This document shows positions 54,650 to 64,000 of a stretch of DNA of 64,000 nucleotides, piece by piece. The number at the start of each line of letters is the position of its first letter. Within the stretch, counting starts at the first letter, position 1. A model generated the notes under the pieces. That model was not told where the DNA came from and searched no databases. It was given only the letters and a program-made list of their open reading frames with translations. Where the stretch lies: positions 95,717,882 through 95,781,881 of the forward strand of contig CM043971.1 of the NCBI GenBank assembly GCA_014529385.2. Reading direction: 5' to 3'. Position numbers and translations under genes: made by a program. Origin of the DNA: Adiantum capillus-veneris (lineage: Eukaryota > Streptophyta > Polypodiopsida > Polypodiales > Pteridaceae).

Positions 54650-55480
54650 AACATCTCATGAAACCAGAATATGCTTTGTTTGTGGATGATACAACCTGTA
54701 ACCTTTTCTTTCAGCACTATAACCAATAAAAATACATTTGACATCCTTGTCATCTAATTTTTTGCTCTGTGTTTGTGGCACCAAAGCATATGCCAAACAA
54801 CCAAAAACACGCATGTGCTCAATAGAAGGCTTTCTATCATGCCATGCTTCATATGGAGTAATAGGCTGCAAAAATTTTGTAGGACACTTGTTTAGTACAT
54901 AAGTGGCACACATGATGGCCTCACGACAAAAAGAATGTAGCAAAGCTTGACTTTTGGCAATACATCATGCCATTTCTATAAGTGACCTTTTTTTTCTCTC
55001 AACAATACTATTTTGTTGAGGCGTATAAGGTACTACACATTGGTGTTTTATCCCACGACTAGCCAGAAATGCATTAAATTCACGAGACATATACTCCCCC
55101 CCTTGATCGGAATGGAGGGTGCCCATAGCACATATAAATACTTTACACTTCTCTTTAAGAGAAAATGCCCATGCATGCTTGGAGTAATCATCAATGAAAG
55201 TCACAAAGTAAAGGTAATTTCCCAAGGAAGGAGTTCACATGGGCCCACAAACATCACTATACACAAATTGCAACCTGTATGTGGCCCTAATAGAACCATC
55301 TTTTGGAAACTTTGAATGCTTCATCTTACCCCAAAATACATCCTTCACAAACATTTTTGATAGGTGCTTCAAGAGGCAGCAAAGATGCAACCATATCAAA
55401 TTTCTGCAAACGTAGCAAACTGGCAAAATTCACATGACCAAAACGTGTCTGCCAAAGTTTTGCATCTGAAATAGCCTTTG
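54650..55480 (-). pseudogene. Copia integrase
   Basis: Pieces in order: the GAG-preINT side near 55426-55235 (QFVYSDVCGPM, the start of the catalytic core), then 55225-54965 with YFVTFIDDYSKHAWAFSLKE, TLHSDQGGEYMSREFNAFLA, KHQCVVPYTPQQNSIVERKK and SLIEMA. Then 54943-54656 with FCREAIMCATYVLNKCPTKF, PYEAWHDRKPSIEHMRVFGC and KCIFIGYSAERKGYRLY. The Asp, Asp and Glu of the catalytic triad are all visible. Stops at 55230 and 54960 break the frame. Confidence 0.88.
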
Positions 55481-55489
55481 AATCGACAA

Positions 55490-56299
55490 CTACACTTGCA
55501 AAATTTTACCCACACTTGTCATACAAAGTGAGCTTATACAGCCCACGGCATAAAATGTCAGATGTAACAATTTCATCACCAAAACTGACTCTTGCAACAA
55601 AAATGTGTATAATGCATCAAAATTGACAACTTCAAGATTTCCTTGGGTCATAAGTATCCAAGTACTAGCAAAAGTCTGGTAAGAGTCTAGCAAGGCATCA
55701 AGAACACTCTGCACAAGGGAGCTGTTTGAAATGACCACTTGCAAAAATAAGTTGCTTATTAATATCCTTGACACCAGCAAGTGAAGTGTCCATATCATCT
55801 TCCTCATGCATAATCTTCAATCTAGCTCATTATGTAGCAATGCAATATTTGCCTCATTGTGGCTTGCATAAAGACCGGCTAGGATATCCCAAGCATGTTT
55901 TGTAGATTTCGTTGAACAAATGTGAGGAGTAATGGTGCACTTCATAGACAACACAATCAAAGCAAGAGCTTGCACATCCTTTACATCCCAGCAAGCTTGT
56001 TCTTCCGTAGTCAAAACAACTCTAGCAGCAACTATTCTTGTAGCAAGACCTACAACATCCTCAACATCGCATGTATACTTAGAACCATGATGTAAGTCAA
56101 TGCCCTGCACAATGTTCCAAATTCCCTTCGACACAAGAACATGTTGCATCATATAAGCCCACATAGGGTAATTGTCCGCATCTAATTTGTCCTCAGCAGC
56201 AAACATCTTGAACACATCTGTGTTGTTGTTAGCCAAGGTAAATGATACACTTGATGTGAAATTTTCCCCAAAAGAGGAGAAGGAGAGCGCAAACAACAT
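55490..56299 (-). pseudogene. Copia gag
   Basis: The frame 56299-55817 reads FKMFAAEDKLDADNYPMWAY, MQHVLVSKGIWNIVQGIDL, CWDVKDVQALALIVLSMKCT and KSTKHAWDILAGLYASHNEA. This is the copia gag layout, with the N-Y-x-x-W motif and the W-D-x-L-x-x-Y/L segment. A stop at 55815 interrupts it, and the second part (55807-55490) continues with LDALLDSYQTFASTWIL. No zinc knuckle was found. Confidence 0.82.
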
Positions 56300-56444
56300 G
56301 TTCTATATATAGCACAAAACGTAGAAGAGTGGAAGGGACCTGTTATGCAGAAAACGGTACTAACAAAAATTTTGCACAAAGTGATGAAATAGCTTGTGCA
56401 GTACTGGTCAAAATGAGCAGGCGTGTGTTGGAGCTGCTGATGGT
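56300..56444 (-). other. Copia leader up to the inserted large-LTR element
   Basis: No coding. A TATA-like CTATATATAG lies near 56303-56313. No similarity to the 211-bp 3' LTR and no clear primer site could be found. The five bases at the outer edge (56440-56444) are ATGGT. Confidence 0.4.
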
Positions 56445-59064
56445 TCTGAGATCCCCAACCCACCAATACAAAAATTGGGATGGGGTCCTTGACATGTCTC
56501 TAGGCCTAATAAAAATCAGAGTCTCTTAACAAGAAAAATCCAAGGATTAGACCTTTACCATTGCCAATGGCTTGGGTCTATAGCCCTAGATGAAAACCTA
56601 GTCCTCTCTCACAGTGGAAACAAGACAACCTCTTAAAAAGTCCAAAACCATTTCCGCCCTATAACTTCCACAAGTTGGGCTAAGGTATCCTCAACCAACT
56701 CTTTTTTCCCCCTAACAGATGTAAAAGGCACAGTCACTGGCGGAGTCCTCTTCCAATTCTAAACGTTTTTAGTGCGTAGAGATGGATAGTTACCTGACTC
56801 ATTAGGTTCACCCACCCATGATTGACAACCTTAGTCAATCCCCCTTACCACCCCACACTCACACATGATTCTTTGGTTTCCCAATTACTATCACATTGTT
56901 TTAACATTTCAAATAATGGTTTCTTTTAACTTTTCATCATAGTGATTCCTTCAATCAATTATTAAACACAACATTGAAATCATTCTTTTAGCAAAGAGAC
57001 ATCTTTAAACTTAAGAGAGGGTACTGTCAATCAAAACATTATCCATAATAATCATGATCAGTACTCTTGTTGTCTCAAGACCACCTAAGGGTGAGAAACG
57101 ACACCCATTCCTTGTTCACAATCCGGGGTGGATAAACCCCCACCCAAGGTTTGGGGTGCCCATACACCAAACCAGGTTTTCATACAACCGGGCGGCTCCC
57201 CTAGGATAAAAATGATATCCTATATGTAGAAACATCAAGACATGACATAGAGTAAAAACTCATCATTCATGGGAGTAACCGACTTATCTGTGGATGGAAA
57301 GGCATCATTATTCATCAAAATATACCAAGGAGTTAGAGGTGTCTTGAGACAAGCTCTCTTAAGGATGATCAAACATATCTTTCCTAGTTCAATCCAAGCT
57401 AATTTAAAAATTTCTTTCCTAATTTACAAACAGGTATACGTTGGTTTCCTGGAAGATGCCTTCCATTTTGAAGCCAGTTTCACCTTTCCTAATTCCTTAC
57501 TCGCTCTTTTACGTATGCAATGTTATTACGTAAAGAAGAACTTGAATTATTCAAAACTAAAATTATAATGAAAACCCGCCTAGGACTGATGAGGCATTTG
57601 TTGTAGCGCCGAGGCCTGAACGCTCTCGTCAGTAGGCCTTCTATTAGGCCTGACCTCGTTGTTGTGCGACGTTCTAGCTCTTTTAGGAATACTACCCTCA
57701 TCATCAGATTGATCACTGGCTCAGGTCCTTTTTGGTGCCATGAATTCTTATCCTTATAAAAAGGACATCTTTTTATTAGGTAAATCATTCAGAAACTTGA
57801 CTTAACCTTCGTACTCAATGTCATTTCTCTTTTTAACCCAACTAAGGTTAAATTTGTAGTCCTAGAGGGTAATTTCTTGACTTAATAATTTTATCCTATC
57901 TTCCTTAAGGGTTTTCTAAGCTCCCAAAATTTTCTTATAAAATTATATATCTTTTTTCTAATTTTCCCACCTTTATTAAGCTTGAAATGTACTTGTTTTA
58001 AGCTTAATATTTATTATATTCATTTTCTCTTGAAGATTACATTTCTCTAGATTTAAACCAATGGTTTACACTTACGATAATTTTTCTAGAGACTTTTGAC
58101 ACTAGATTCTATTTATCCTAATTAATCTTTAGATAAAAATAGGATTTTTTATCAAATATAACTTATTAAACTAACTAACTAATTATGGTATATGTATCAT
58201 AGGTAGATAATGGTATCTCCTAACTCTAGTAATTATCTTCTAAATATAAGAATTAGTTATCTAATTTTCCCGTTTCATTTTTGACTAAAATTAGTCTGTT
58301 TTGACTCAAGAAATATCTAGTTTAATTTTCTAACCTTAAGATAATTATCACGTCTTACTTATGATGTAAAAAAACTTTTATCATTATAACATAATTATCT
58401 AACTTAATTAGCTAGTTTCTCCTTTTTAATTTCAACTATAATTAATCTATTTTGGCTTAGATAAATATCTAAATTGATTTGTTGACCTTAAGATAATTAT
58501 CACGAATTAATTATGATGTATAATAGTTCTCATAATTTGTAACATGATTATCTAACTTAATTAGCTAGTTTTCTTCTTTTAATTTCAACTATAATTAGTC
58601 TATTTTGGCTTAGATAAATATCTAGATTACTTTTTTGACCTAACAATAATTATCACAGCTTACTTATGATATCAAATAACTTTGATAAATATAACATAGT
58701 TATCTAACTTAAATAGATAGTTCCTCTTTTTAATTTCATCTATAATTAGTCTGTTTTGGCTTAGATAAATATCTATATTAATTTTTTGACCTTAAGATAA
58801 TTATCACGACTTACTTATGATATGAACTAACTTTGATAATTATAACATAATGATCTAGCTTAATTATCTAGTTTCCCCCTTTTAATTTCAGTTATAATTA
58901 GTCTATTTTGGCATACATAAATAGCTAAACACATTTTTTCATTTAAAGAAATTTCTAGCCCTAGGTTTGGTGTGCTTATGTTTTACCTGTTTGTATGCCC
59001 AATGCTTTCTCCCAAAGCTTGAGTTCATTCCTCTACAGCTAGAAAGGTGGAGACTTTACAATCA
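56445..59064 (-). repeat. 3' LTR of the gag-only element (2620 bp)
   Basis: On the minus strand it starts TGATTGTAAAGTCTCC (59064), after a GTTGGGG tract, and ends GGGGATCTCAGA (56445). Outer parts match the second copy: 56445-58090 against 61676-63345, and the end near 58950-58985 against 63962-63995. The middle does not (see the tandem repeat at 58180-58935). The final base pair is changed (TCAGA against TCACA). Confidence 0.78.
58180..58935. repeat. About 153-bp tandem repeat inside the 3' LTR
   Basis: ACCTTAAGATAATTATCACG-type blocks recur near 58331, 58483, 58636 and 58788, each followed by TTATGATxT..., ATTATCTAACTTAATTAGCT and ATAATTAGTCTATTTTGGCT-type blocks. This gives about four and a half units with 10-20 per cent divergence by eye. 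The corresponding stretch of the other LTR (63350-63960) lacks the array. Confidence 0.85.
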
Positions 59065-60030
59065 CCCCAACTTAAAAATTTGAGATGGCCTCATCTCAAC
59101 CAAAATTGGGAAAGTCTTTGAGAAAAGAGGTTTCATCTTCTTAAGTGGCATCTTTGGTGGGATAATCTTTTTACTTTACCAAGTGTTACGGATTACACTA
59201 AGAGTTCTTTCTAGTTTCAAGGATACAATATGGTTGGAGTTTCTACAATTCCTTACTAACTCCTTGCTACTTTATTTTCCCCCAACAAACTCTCATTGTT
59301 GAGCCCATCTTAAAATCCTTTACAAACCATTTGTATCATCTTAAAAACTAGGTTAAATTCATTCCATAAAAGATCCATACATCCACCTTGTCAACATGAA
59401 CATGCTCAATCTAACTGACCATTCAGAGCAATCAGTGTTCGACAAGTACTGTGTATTCCAGCTTTGTCAATCTGAACGTGCTCGACGTGTTCTTGCCATT
59501 CTAAGCAATCTGTGTTCAGCACAAGCTTCCACCATTTCACCAGAGGTACCCCCTCTGTGCTCTAACATGGTTGACCAATAATATGTAAAAGGTTTTAAGA
59601 GGTATCATACTAAAAGTTCTTTTAGTTTCTAGGTCATTTTTCAAGGAAGGCTATCTTGTGCACAAGGAATGTGAGTTGGTTTTTGGATAACTATCTCATT
59701 TCTAAGATTCGAATCTTGCCTTCCTAACGAGAACCTCTTTCTCATTTTCTAGATCTACCCTTAATTTCTTTATTGAATACTATCTTAAATTTATATATAT
59801 ATATAGTTTAAAGTAAATTTGAAAAATAAAATAATTTATACCACTATAATATATAAGTAGCTCAACGTTTTTCATTATCGATTTATAGTGGTTTACAAAA
59901 TTTCCTATTGTTGTTGAGCTCTAGGATTGCTAATTGTGGCCAAACGAGTGGCTTTTCCATCTTCCTCGTTCATTAAGGTTGGTTCTCCCATGATTGCATA
60001 AGCTCTGGCTCCTCTCGCTCTTCTTCTAAC
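59065..60030 (-). other. Interior of the gag-only element, no pol
   Basis: This is the place where protease and RT would follow gag. Six-frame reading shows only short, stop-riddled frames without any RT, RNase H or integrase landmark. The polypurine candidate (AAGTTGGGG on the minus strand) lies next to the LTR at 59065-59073. Confidence 0.6.
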
Positions 60031-60750
60031 TCATCTTCCATTTCTACCTCCTCTTAGATTATCTCCTTGATTTTGAGGAATGGCTCTAGCAGTAGTTCTA
60101 GGGTTTTTCTCTTCAAGACAGTTATTTCTATAGTGCCCCATTTGATTGCTTACATAGCACCTAACGTTTGGGAAGGTCTGCTCCAAGTTCACTATTGCAG
60201 CTACTCCACGTTGTTGATATCCTTGGTTGAAAGTTACCCTGGCTCTTCCCCTGAAGTTATTAAATCCATTATAGTTTCTTGTAGAGATGGTTCCTTCAGC
60301 TGCAAGAGGCTTGGCCCTGAGAAGGGCTTCCTGAATTGATGTAGGCCTAATGGCTTCGAGACGTGTACTCAAGGGTTTATTGAGGCCTTGACAAAAGCGA
60401 GCAATCTTCTGGTCCATTGTTATCTGGGGAGCATAACGTTGTAAGGACACAAATTTTTTGTAGTACTCCTCCAAAGAGAGTCCTAGCTAGCATAGACCAA
60501 AGAATTCGTTCATCTTGATAGCATGATGTGCAAGAAGGAGATAGCATTCTTTGATTGCCTGTTGCATTTTCTCCCAAGATGGACTACTTGTGGGATTATC
60601 TCCGTAGTGTTGCTTCCACCAAAGTTTGGCATCTCCGCTGAGACGGAACATACCGAACATTGTTTGGTTTTCCTGAGCACTTCTTCTAGCTTTAAAATAG
60701 TCGTTTGTAGCATATAACCATGCTTCGACGTCTCACTCTAAATTGGGTCC
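60031..60750 (-). pseudogene. Gag of the gag-only element
   Basis: Capsid part from about 60750: MFRLSGDAKLWWKQHYGDN, SWEKMQQAIKECYLLLAHHA and KMNEFFGL, then a stop at 60488. The 147-residue frame 60474-60031 continues: MEEYYKKFVSLQRYAPQITM, QKIARFCQGLNKPLSTRLEA and IRPTSIQEALLRAKPLAAEG. This is the retrotransposon gag (capsid) family. The zinc knuckle reads CYVSNQMGHYRNNC, with the second Cys replaced by Ser, and the basic tail is RGGRNGR. Only one stop interrupts it, so it is less decayed than most genes here. Confidence 0.82.
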
Positions 60751-61201
60751 CTCTCCCTTGAAGGTTGGGAGTTGGATTGGCTTTAGTAATGGTTTTTTCT
60801 CTTGAGTAACAATGTAAAGGCTATTTACGGGAGTATTATCCTGAGATTGAATTAGTGGAATGTAGTACCAGATGAAATCTCTCTTACTTATACTTTTAAC
60901 TTATCTCATACTCAAAACTTTTTCACACAGGATGAAGACAATTGCCAAACCATAAACAAAACTGCTTATAGCATACCCATGAGAACCATAGTATGCACAA
61001 GAGTTAATACAATCCATGAAGATCCTACTATGTACAAGGGTGACGACAATCCTATAGTAGAATCTTGTGGACTATGGGTGGATCAGATAAAGGATCAAAA
61101 TATACAACATCTTTTGGTCCACTAAAACTAGGGTCTACGCCTATGGGTCTAATTCTACCTGGGTAGATTACGTTAAACATCTGATCAATCACCCACTGAT
61201 T

Positions 61202-61438
61202 CTATGACACTTGGGCACCATCCACTACAAAGGTTTCCTTTGGATTCTTTGTCCCAATGAAAAAATATACTTCAATGACTTGAAGATCTTTGGCCCATTT
61301 GAGTCTCTTCATATTTAGTTCTAAATCTTCTAACTCTCCCGCATCAATGAAGAAAATTCCACCAGATCCTGACCACTTGATCCTCCAAGTGGGAGGAGAA
61401 AATCTCCTGTCTAGCCATTCCATCACGCTTTTTTGCAT
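61202..61438 (-). CDS. Small frame upstream of gag, unrecognised
   Basis: A 78-residue frame begins MQKSVMEWLDRRFSPPTWRI, passes GSGGIFFIDAGELEDLELNM and ends VVDGAQVS. It lies between the primer site and gag in the same orientation and could be the N-terminus of gag or a leader protein. No family was recognised. Confidence 0.35.
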   Translation of the reverse strand: MQKSVMEWLDRRFSPPTWRIKWSGSGGIFFIDAGELEDLELNMKRLKWAKDLQVIEVYFFIGTKNPKETFVVDGAQVS

Positions 61439-61656
61439 TGAATAGTGTCAGGATAGGCAAGCCCTCATAAACTTAATGTTGAAATCCATGAATTTTCGGT
61501 AGGCCTGATGGAAATCTTCCCGCAAAGATGGGGATAATTTTTTGTCTTTCTTTCTCTCCCTCTTTTAATTTAAATAACTCTTTAATTGAATTTGTCAAAG
61601 ATCACTTATTTCAACCTAACACCTTAAACTTTTCCATAGGTCCAAGAAGTTAATTA

Positions 61657-61675
61657 ACACACGCTCTGATACCTT
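61657..61675 (-). promoter_or_regulatory. Primer binding site (initiator tRNA-Met type)
   Basis: The minus strand reads AAAGGTATCAGAGCGTGTG directly after the LTR end TCTCACA. GGTATCAGAGC matches the complement of the 3' end of plant initiator tRNA-Met except for the first T. It fixes both the element's orientation and the LTR boundary at 61676. Confidence 0.85.
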
Positions 61676-64000
61676 TGTGAGATCCCGAACCCTCCAATAC
61701 CAAAATTGGGATGGGTTCCTTGACAGGTCTCTAGGCCTAATAAAAATCCCAAGTCTCTAAACAAGAAAAATTCAAGGAATAGACCTTTACCATTGACAAT
61801 GGATTGGGTCTATATCCCTAGAGGAAGACCTAGTCCTGTCTCACAGTGGAGACGGGACAACCTCTTAAAAAGTCCAAAACTATTTCGGCCCTATAACTTC
61901 CACAAGTTGGGCTAAGGTGTCTTCAACCAACAATTTTTAACCCTAATAGATGTGAGAGCACAACTGCTGGTGGACTCCTCTTCCAAGTGAAGAGGTTTTC
62001 TAAATGATTTTAGTGCGTAGGGATGGATAGTTACCTAACTCATCAAGTCCACCCTCCCATGATTGACAACCTTAGTCAATCCCCACTTACCACCCTGAAC
62101 TCACACATGATTCTTTGGTTTCCTACTTACTATCACATTGTTTTAACACTTAAAATAATGGTTTCTTTTAACTTTTTGTCACATTGATTCCTTCAATCAA
62201 GTTCAAAAGATAGCATTGAAAAGAATTCTTTTAGAAAACAGACATCTTTAAACTTAAGACAGGGTACTTTCAATCAAAAAATTATCTATAATAACCATGA
62301 CCAGTACTCTTCTTGTCTCAAGACCACCTAAGGGTGAAAAACGGCACCCATTCCTTGTTCACAATCCGGGGTGGATAAACCTCCATCCAAGGTTTGGGGT
62401 GCCCATACACCAAACCAATTGCCCATACAACTGGGCGGTTCCCCTAGGATAAAAACGGTATCCTAACTTATGTAGAAACATCAAGACATGACACAGAGTA
62501 GAAACTCATCATCCATGGGGGTAATCGACTTATTCCTCGCTTGAAAGACATCATTATTCATCAAAATATACCAAGGATTCGGAGGTGTCTTGAGACAAGC
62601 TCTCTTAAGGATGATCAAACATATCTTTCTTAGTTCTATCTAGGCTAATCCAAACACTTCTTTCCTGATTTACAAACAAGTATACCTTGGTTTCCTGGAA
62701 GATGCCTTCCATTTTTAAGACAATTTCACCTTTCCTAATTCCTTACTCACTCTTTTACTTATGCAATGTTATTACTTAAAGAAAAACTTGAATCATTCAA
62801 AACCTAAATTATAATGAAAACCCACCTCGAACTGTTGTTGTAGAGCTGGGACCTGAACATTCTCGTTAGTAGGCCTACTATTAGGCATGGCCTCGTCGTA
62901 GTGCAACACTCTAGCTCTTTAAGAAATACTACCCTCATCATCTGATTGAGGATTGACTCAGGTCCTTTGGAGCCATGACTTCTTATCCTTATAAAAAGGA
63001 CGTCTATTTATTAGGTAAATCATTCAAAAACTTGACTTAACCTTTGTATCCAATGTAGTTCCTCTTTTTAACCCAACTAAGGTTAAATTTGTAGTCCTAG
63101 AGGATAATTTCTTGACCTAATAATTTCTTAATTGATTATATGGACAAAATAACTTTATCCTAGCTTCCTTAAGGGTTTTCTAAGCTCCCATAGTTTTCTT
63201 ATAAAATTATATATCTTTTTCCTAATTTCTCCATCTTTTTTAACCTTGAAATCTTCTTGTTATAAGCTTAATATTTATTATATTTTTTTCCTCTTAAAGA
63301 TTACATTATCTCAAATTTAAACCAATGGTTTAGACTTACGATAATTTTTCTTAAGTAATCAATAAAATATTAAAAATTAAGATATTAATTTAGATTGTAA
63401 TTAAGTTTAATCTTCTTTATTAAATTTATTAATTAAGAAAAAAGAGATAAATTAGCATAGTTTTGCTAATTAAAAAGGGCTTAGGCTAATTACCATGGAT
63501 AATCAATCAGCTAGATTTTTTGCTCTCTAGTGATTTTTGAGTAGAGTTCTCTCTAGGTGAGAGAGAAATGGCCAAGACTCCGAGTCTGTCCGAAATCGTG
63601 AAGCAAGGGGTCATATTTATAGGTTTCTAGGCACTCACATGTTGGAAATGGCAGTAGCTTGCATCCCAAGGCATCCCTACAGCTCCCCTAGCGCCCCTTA
63701 CTAATTTTCCTGTCCTCCCTCGCAGGTCAGTGATGACCCCTCCGAGCACCTGCCAGCTTTAAAAATCAAATATGCTAATTTTTTATCTATTTTTTGCTTA
63801 ATTGGTAAATCTCTAATAAATATCTATAAAATATCTAGGAGCCTTAGTAAAAGTCTATGCTTCAAATGATTACTACAACCATCCAATGTTTCTTGGAAAT
63901 TTAATTTACATTGAATCTTTTGAAGGGACTAGCAGGGTCAGTTTTTTTCCGAACTTAATTCTGAAAATTTATAGCCCTGGGTTTTTTGTGCTTAAGATTT
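61676..64000 (-). repeat. 5' LTR of the gag-only element, runs off the window
   Basis: It ends TCTCACA at 61676 (minus sense), and the sequence to about 63345 parallels 56445-58090. From there to about 63960 it is unrelated to the other LTR; by size it should end shortly after 64000. No open frame. The unrelated interior includes a GAGAGAAATGGCC stretch near 63560. Confidence 0.75.

Larger units (their letters stand above)
52438..56444 (-). mobile_element. Ty1/copia element, minus strand, 5' LTR not in view
   Basis: The order gag, integrase, RT, RNase H, 3' LTR on the minus strand (integrase before RT) is diagnostic of copia. The 3' LTR is only 211 bp. Gag begins at 56299, with 145 bp of leader up to 56444, where a large-LTR element takes over. 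No sequence like the 3' LTR is found at the 5' side. Frames are broken in RT. It inserted into the G3 fragment. Confidence 0.88.
56445..64000 (-). mobile_element. Large-LTR, gag-only LTR retrotransposon (minus strand), incomplete at window edge
   Basis: Two copies of a long terminal sequence (56445-59064 and 61676 to beyond 64000) flank 2.6 kb. That interior contains an initiator tRNA-Met primer site at its 5' side, a gag gene and a polypurine-like tract at its 3' side, but no protease, RT, RNase H or integrase. Elements with gag as their only gene are known in plants as TR-GAG and depend on other elements for pol. The outer end of the 5' LTR is outside the window. Inserted in the copia leader at 56444/56445. 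Confidence 0.75.

Overview
This is a repeat-dominated stretch of a land-plant nuclear genome. The evidence is a CACTA (En/Spm) transposon with a TNP2-type transposase, spliceosomal GT..AG introns, a decayed chaperonin-60 gene of plastid/bacterial type, Ty3/gypsy elements with a second RNase H (as in the plant Tat lineage), a Ty1/copia element, a tRNA-derived SINE, foldback MITEs and long (GA/CT)n tracts. The species cannot be named. No intact host gene was recognised; almost every coding stretch is broken by stops, frameshifts or insertions. Layout, 1-9411: a chaperonin-60 pseudogene on the minus strand (exon pieces at 9412-10260 and about 700-818) is split by a foldback MITE (819-9411). The MITE is itself split by a CACTA transposon (1186-9323) with a 3-bp AAA duplication. 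The CACTA carries a TNP2 transposase relic (3040-6476), a second multi-exon gene (7152-8303), a 270-bp internal hairpin, a telomere-like tract, and a 3' end that was tandemly duplicated together with its flank. 9412-15470: the rest of the chaperonin relic, then a multi-exon minus-strand gene relic of unknown family whose last exon has an S-adenosylmethionine methyltransferase-like motif. 15470-20189: a 5'-truncated dual-RNase-H gypsy element (family G1, copy 1). 20190-23061: no gene, but a SINE with an 11-bp target duplication, a perfect 20-bp hairpin and a 13-base match to a sequencing adaptor. 23062-28860: G1 copy 2 on the minus strand, 5'-truncated and carrying a second copy of the MITE. 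28861-31540: a possible LTR with a tRNA-Met primer site, followed by a 1.2-kb AGCTAT-rich minisatellite. 31540-34924: gypsy family G2, plus strand. 35985-48836: a convergent G2 copy on the minus strand, split by a complete G1 element (37549-45491, both LTRs). 48837-52437: a 196-bp tandem duplication, an LTR-like edge and a third gypsy family (G3, 50700-52437). 52438-56444: a Ty1/copia element on the minus strand with a 211-bp 3' LTR and no 5' LTR in view. 56445-64000: an LTR element on the minus strand with 2.6-kb LTRs and only a gag gene between them; its 5' LTR leaves the window. How the parts relate: the window is a stratigraphy of insertions. Two empty sites can be reconstructed from the interrupted reading frames. 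Both indicate that the CATTAG-ended MITE family inserted without any target-site duplication, which is the most unusual signal here. The other notable points are the methyltransferase-like gene relic, the gag-only element with mismatched LTR interiors, and the post-insertion duplication of the CACTA terminus.
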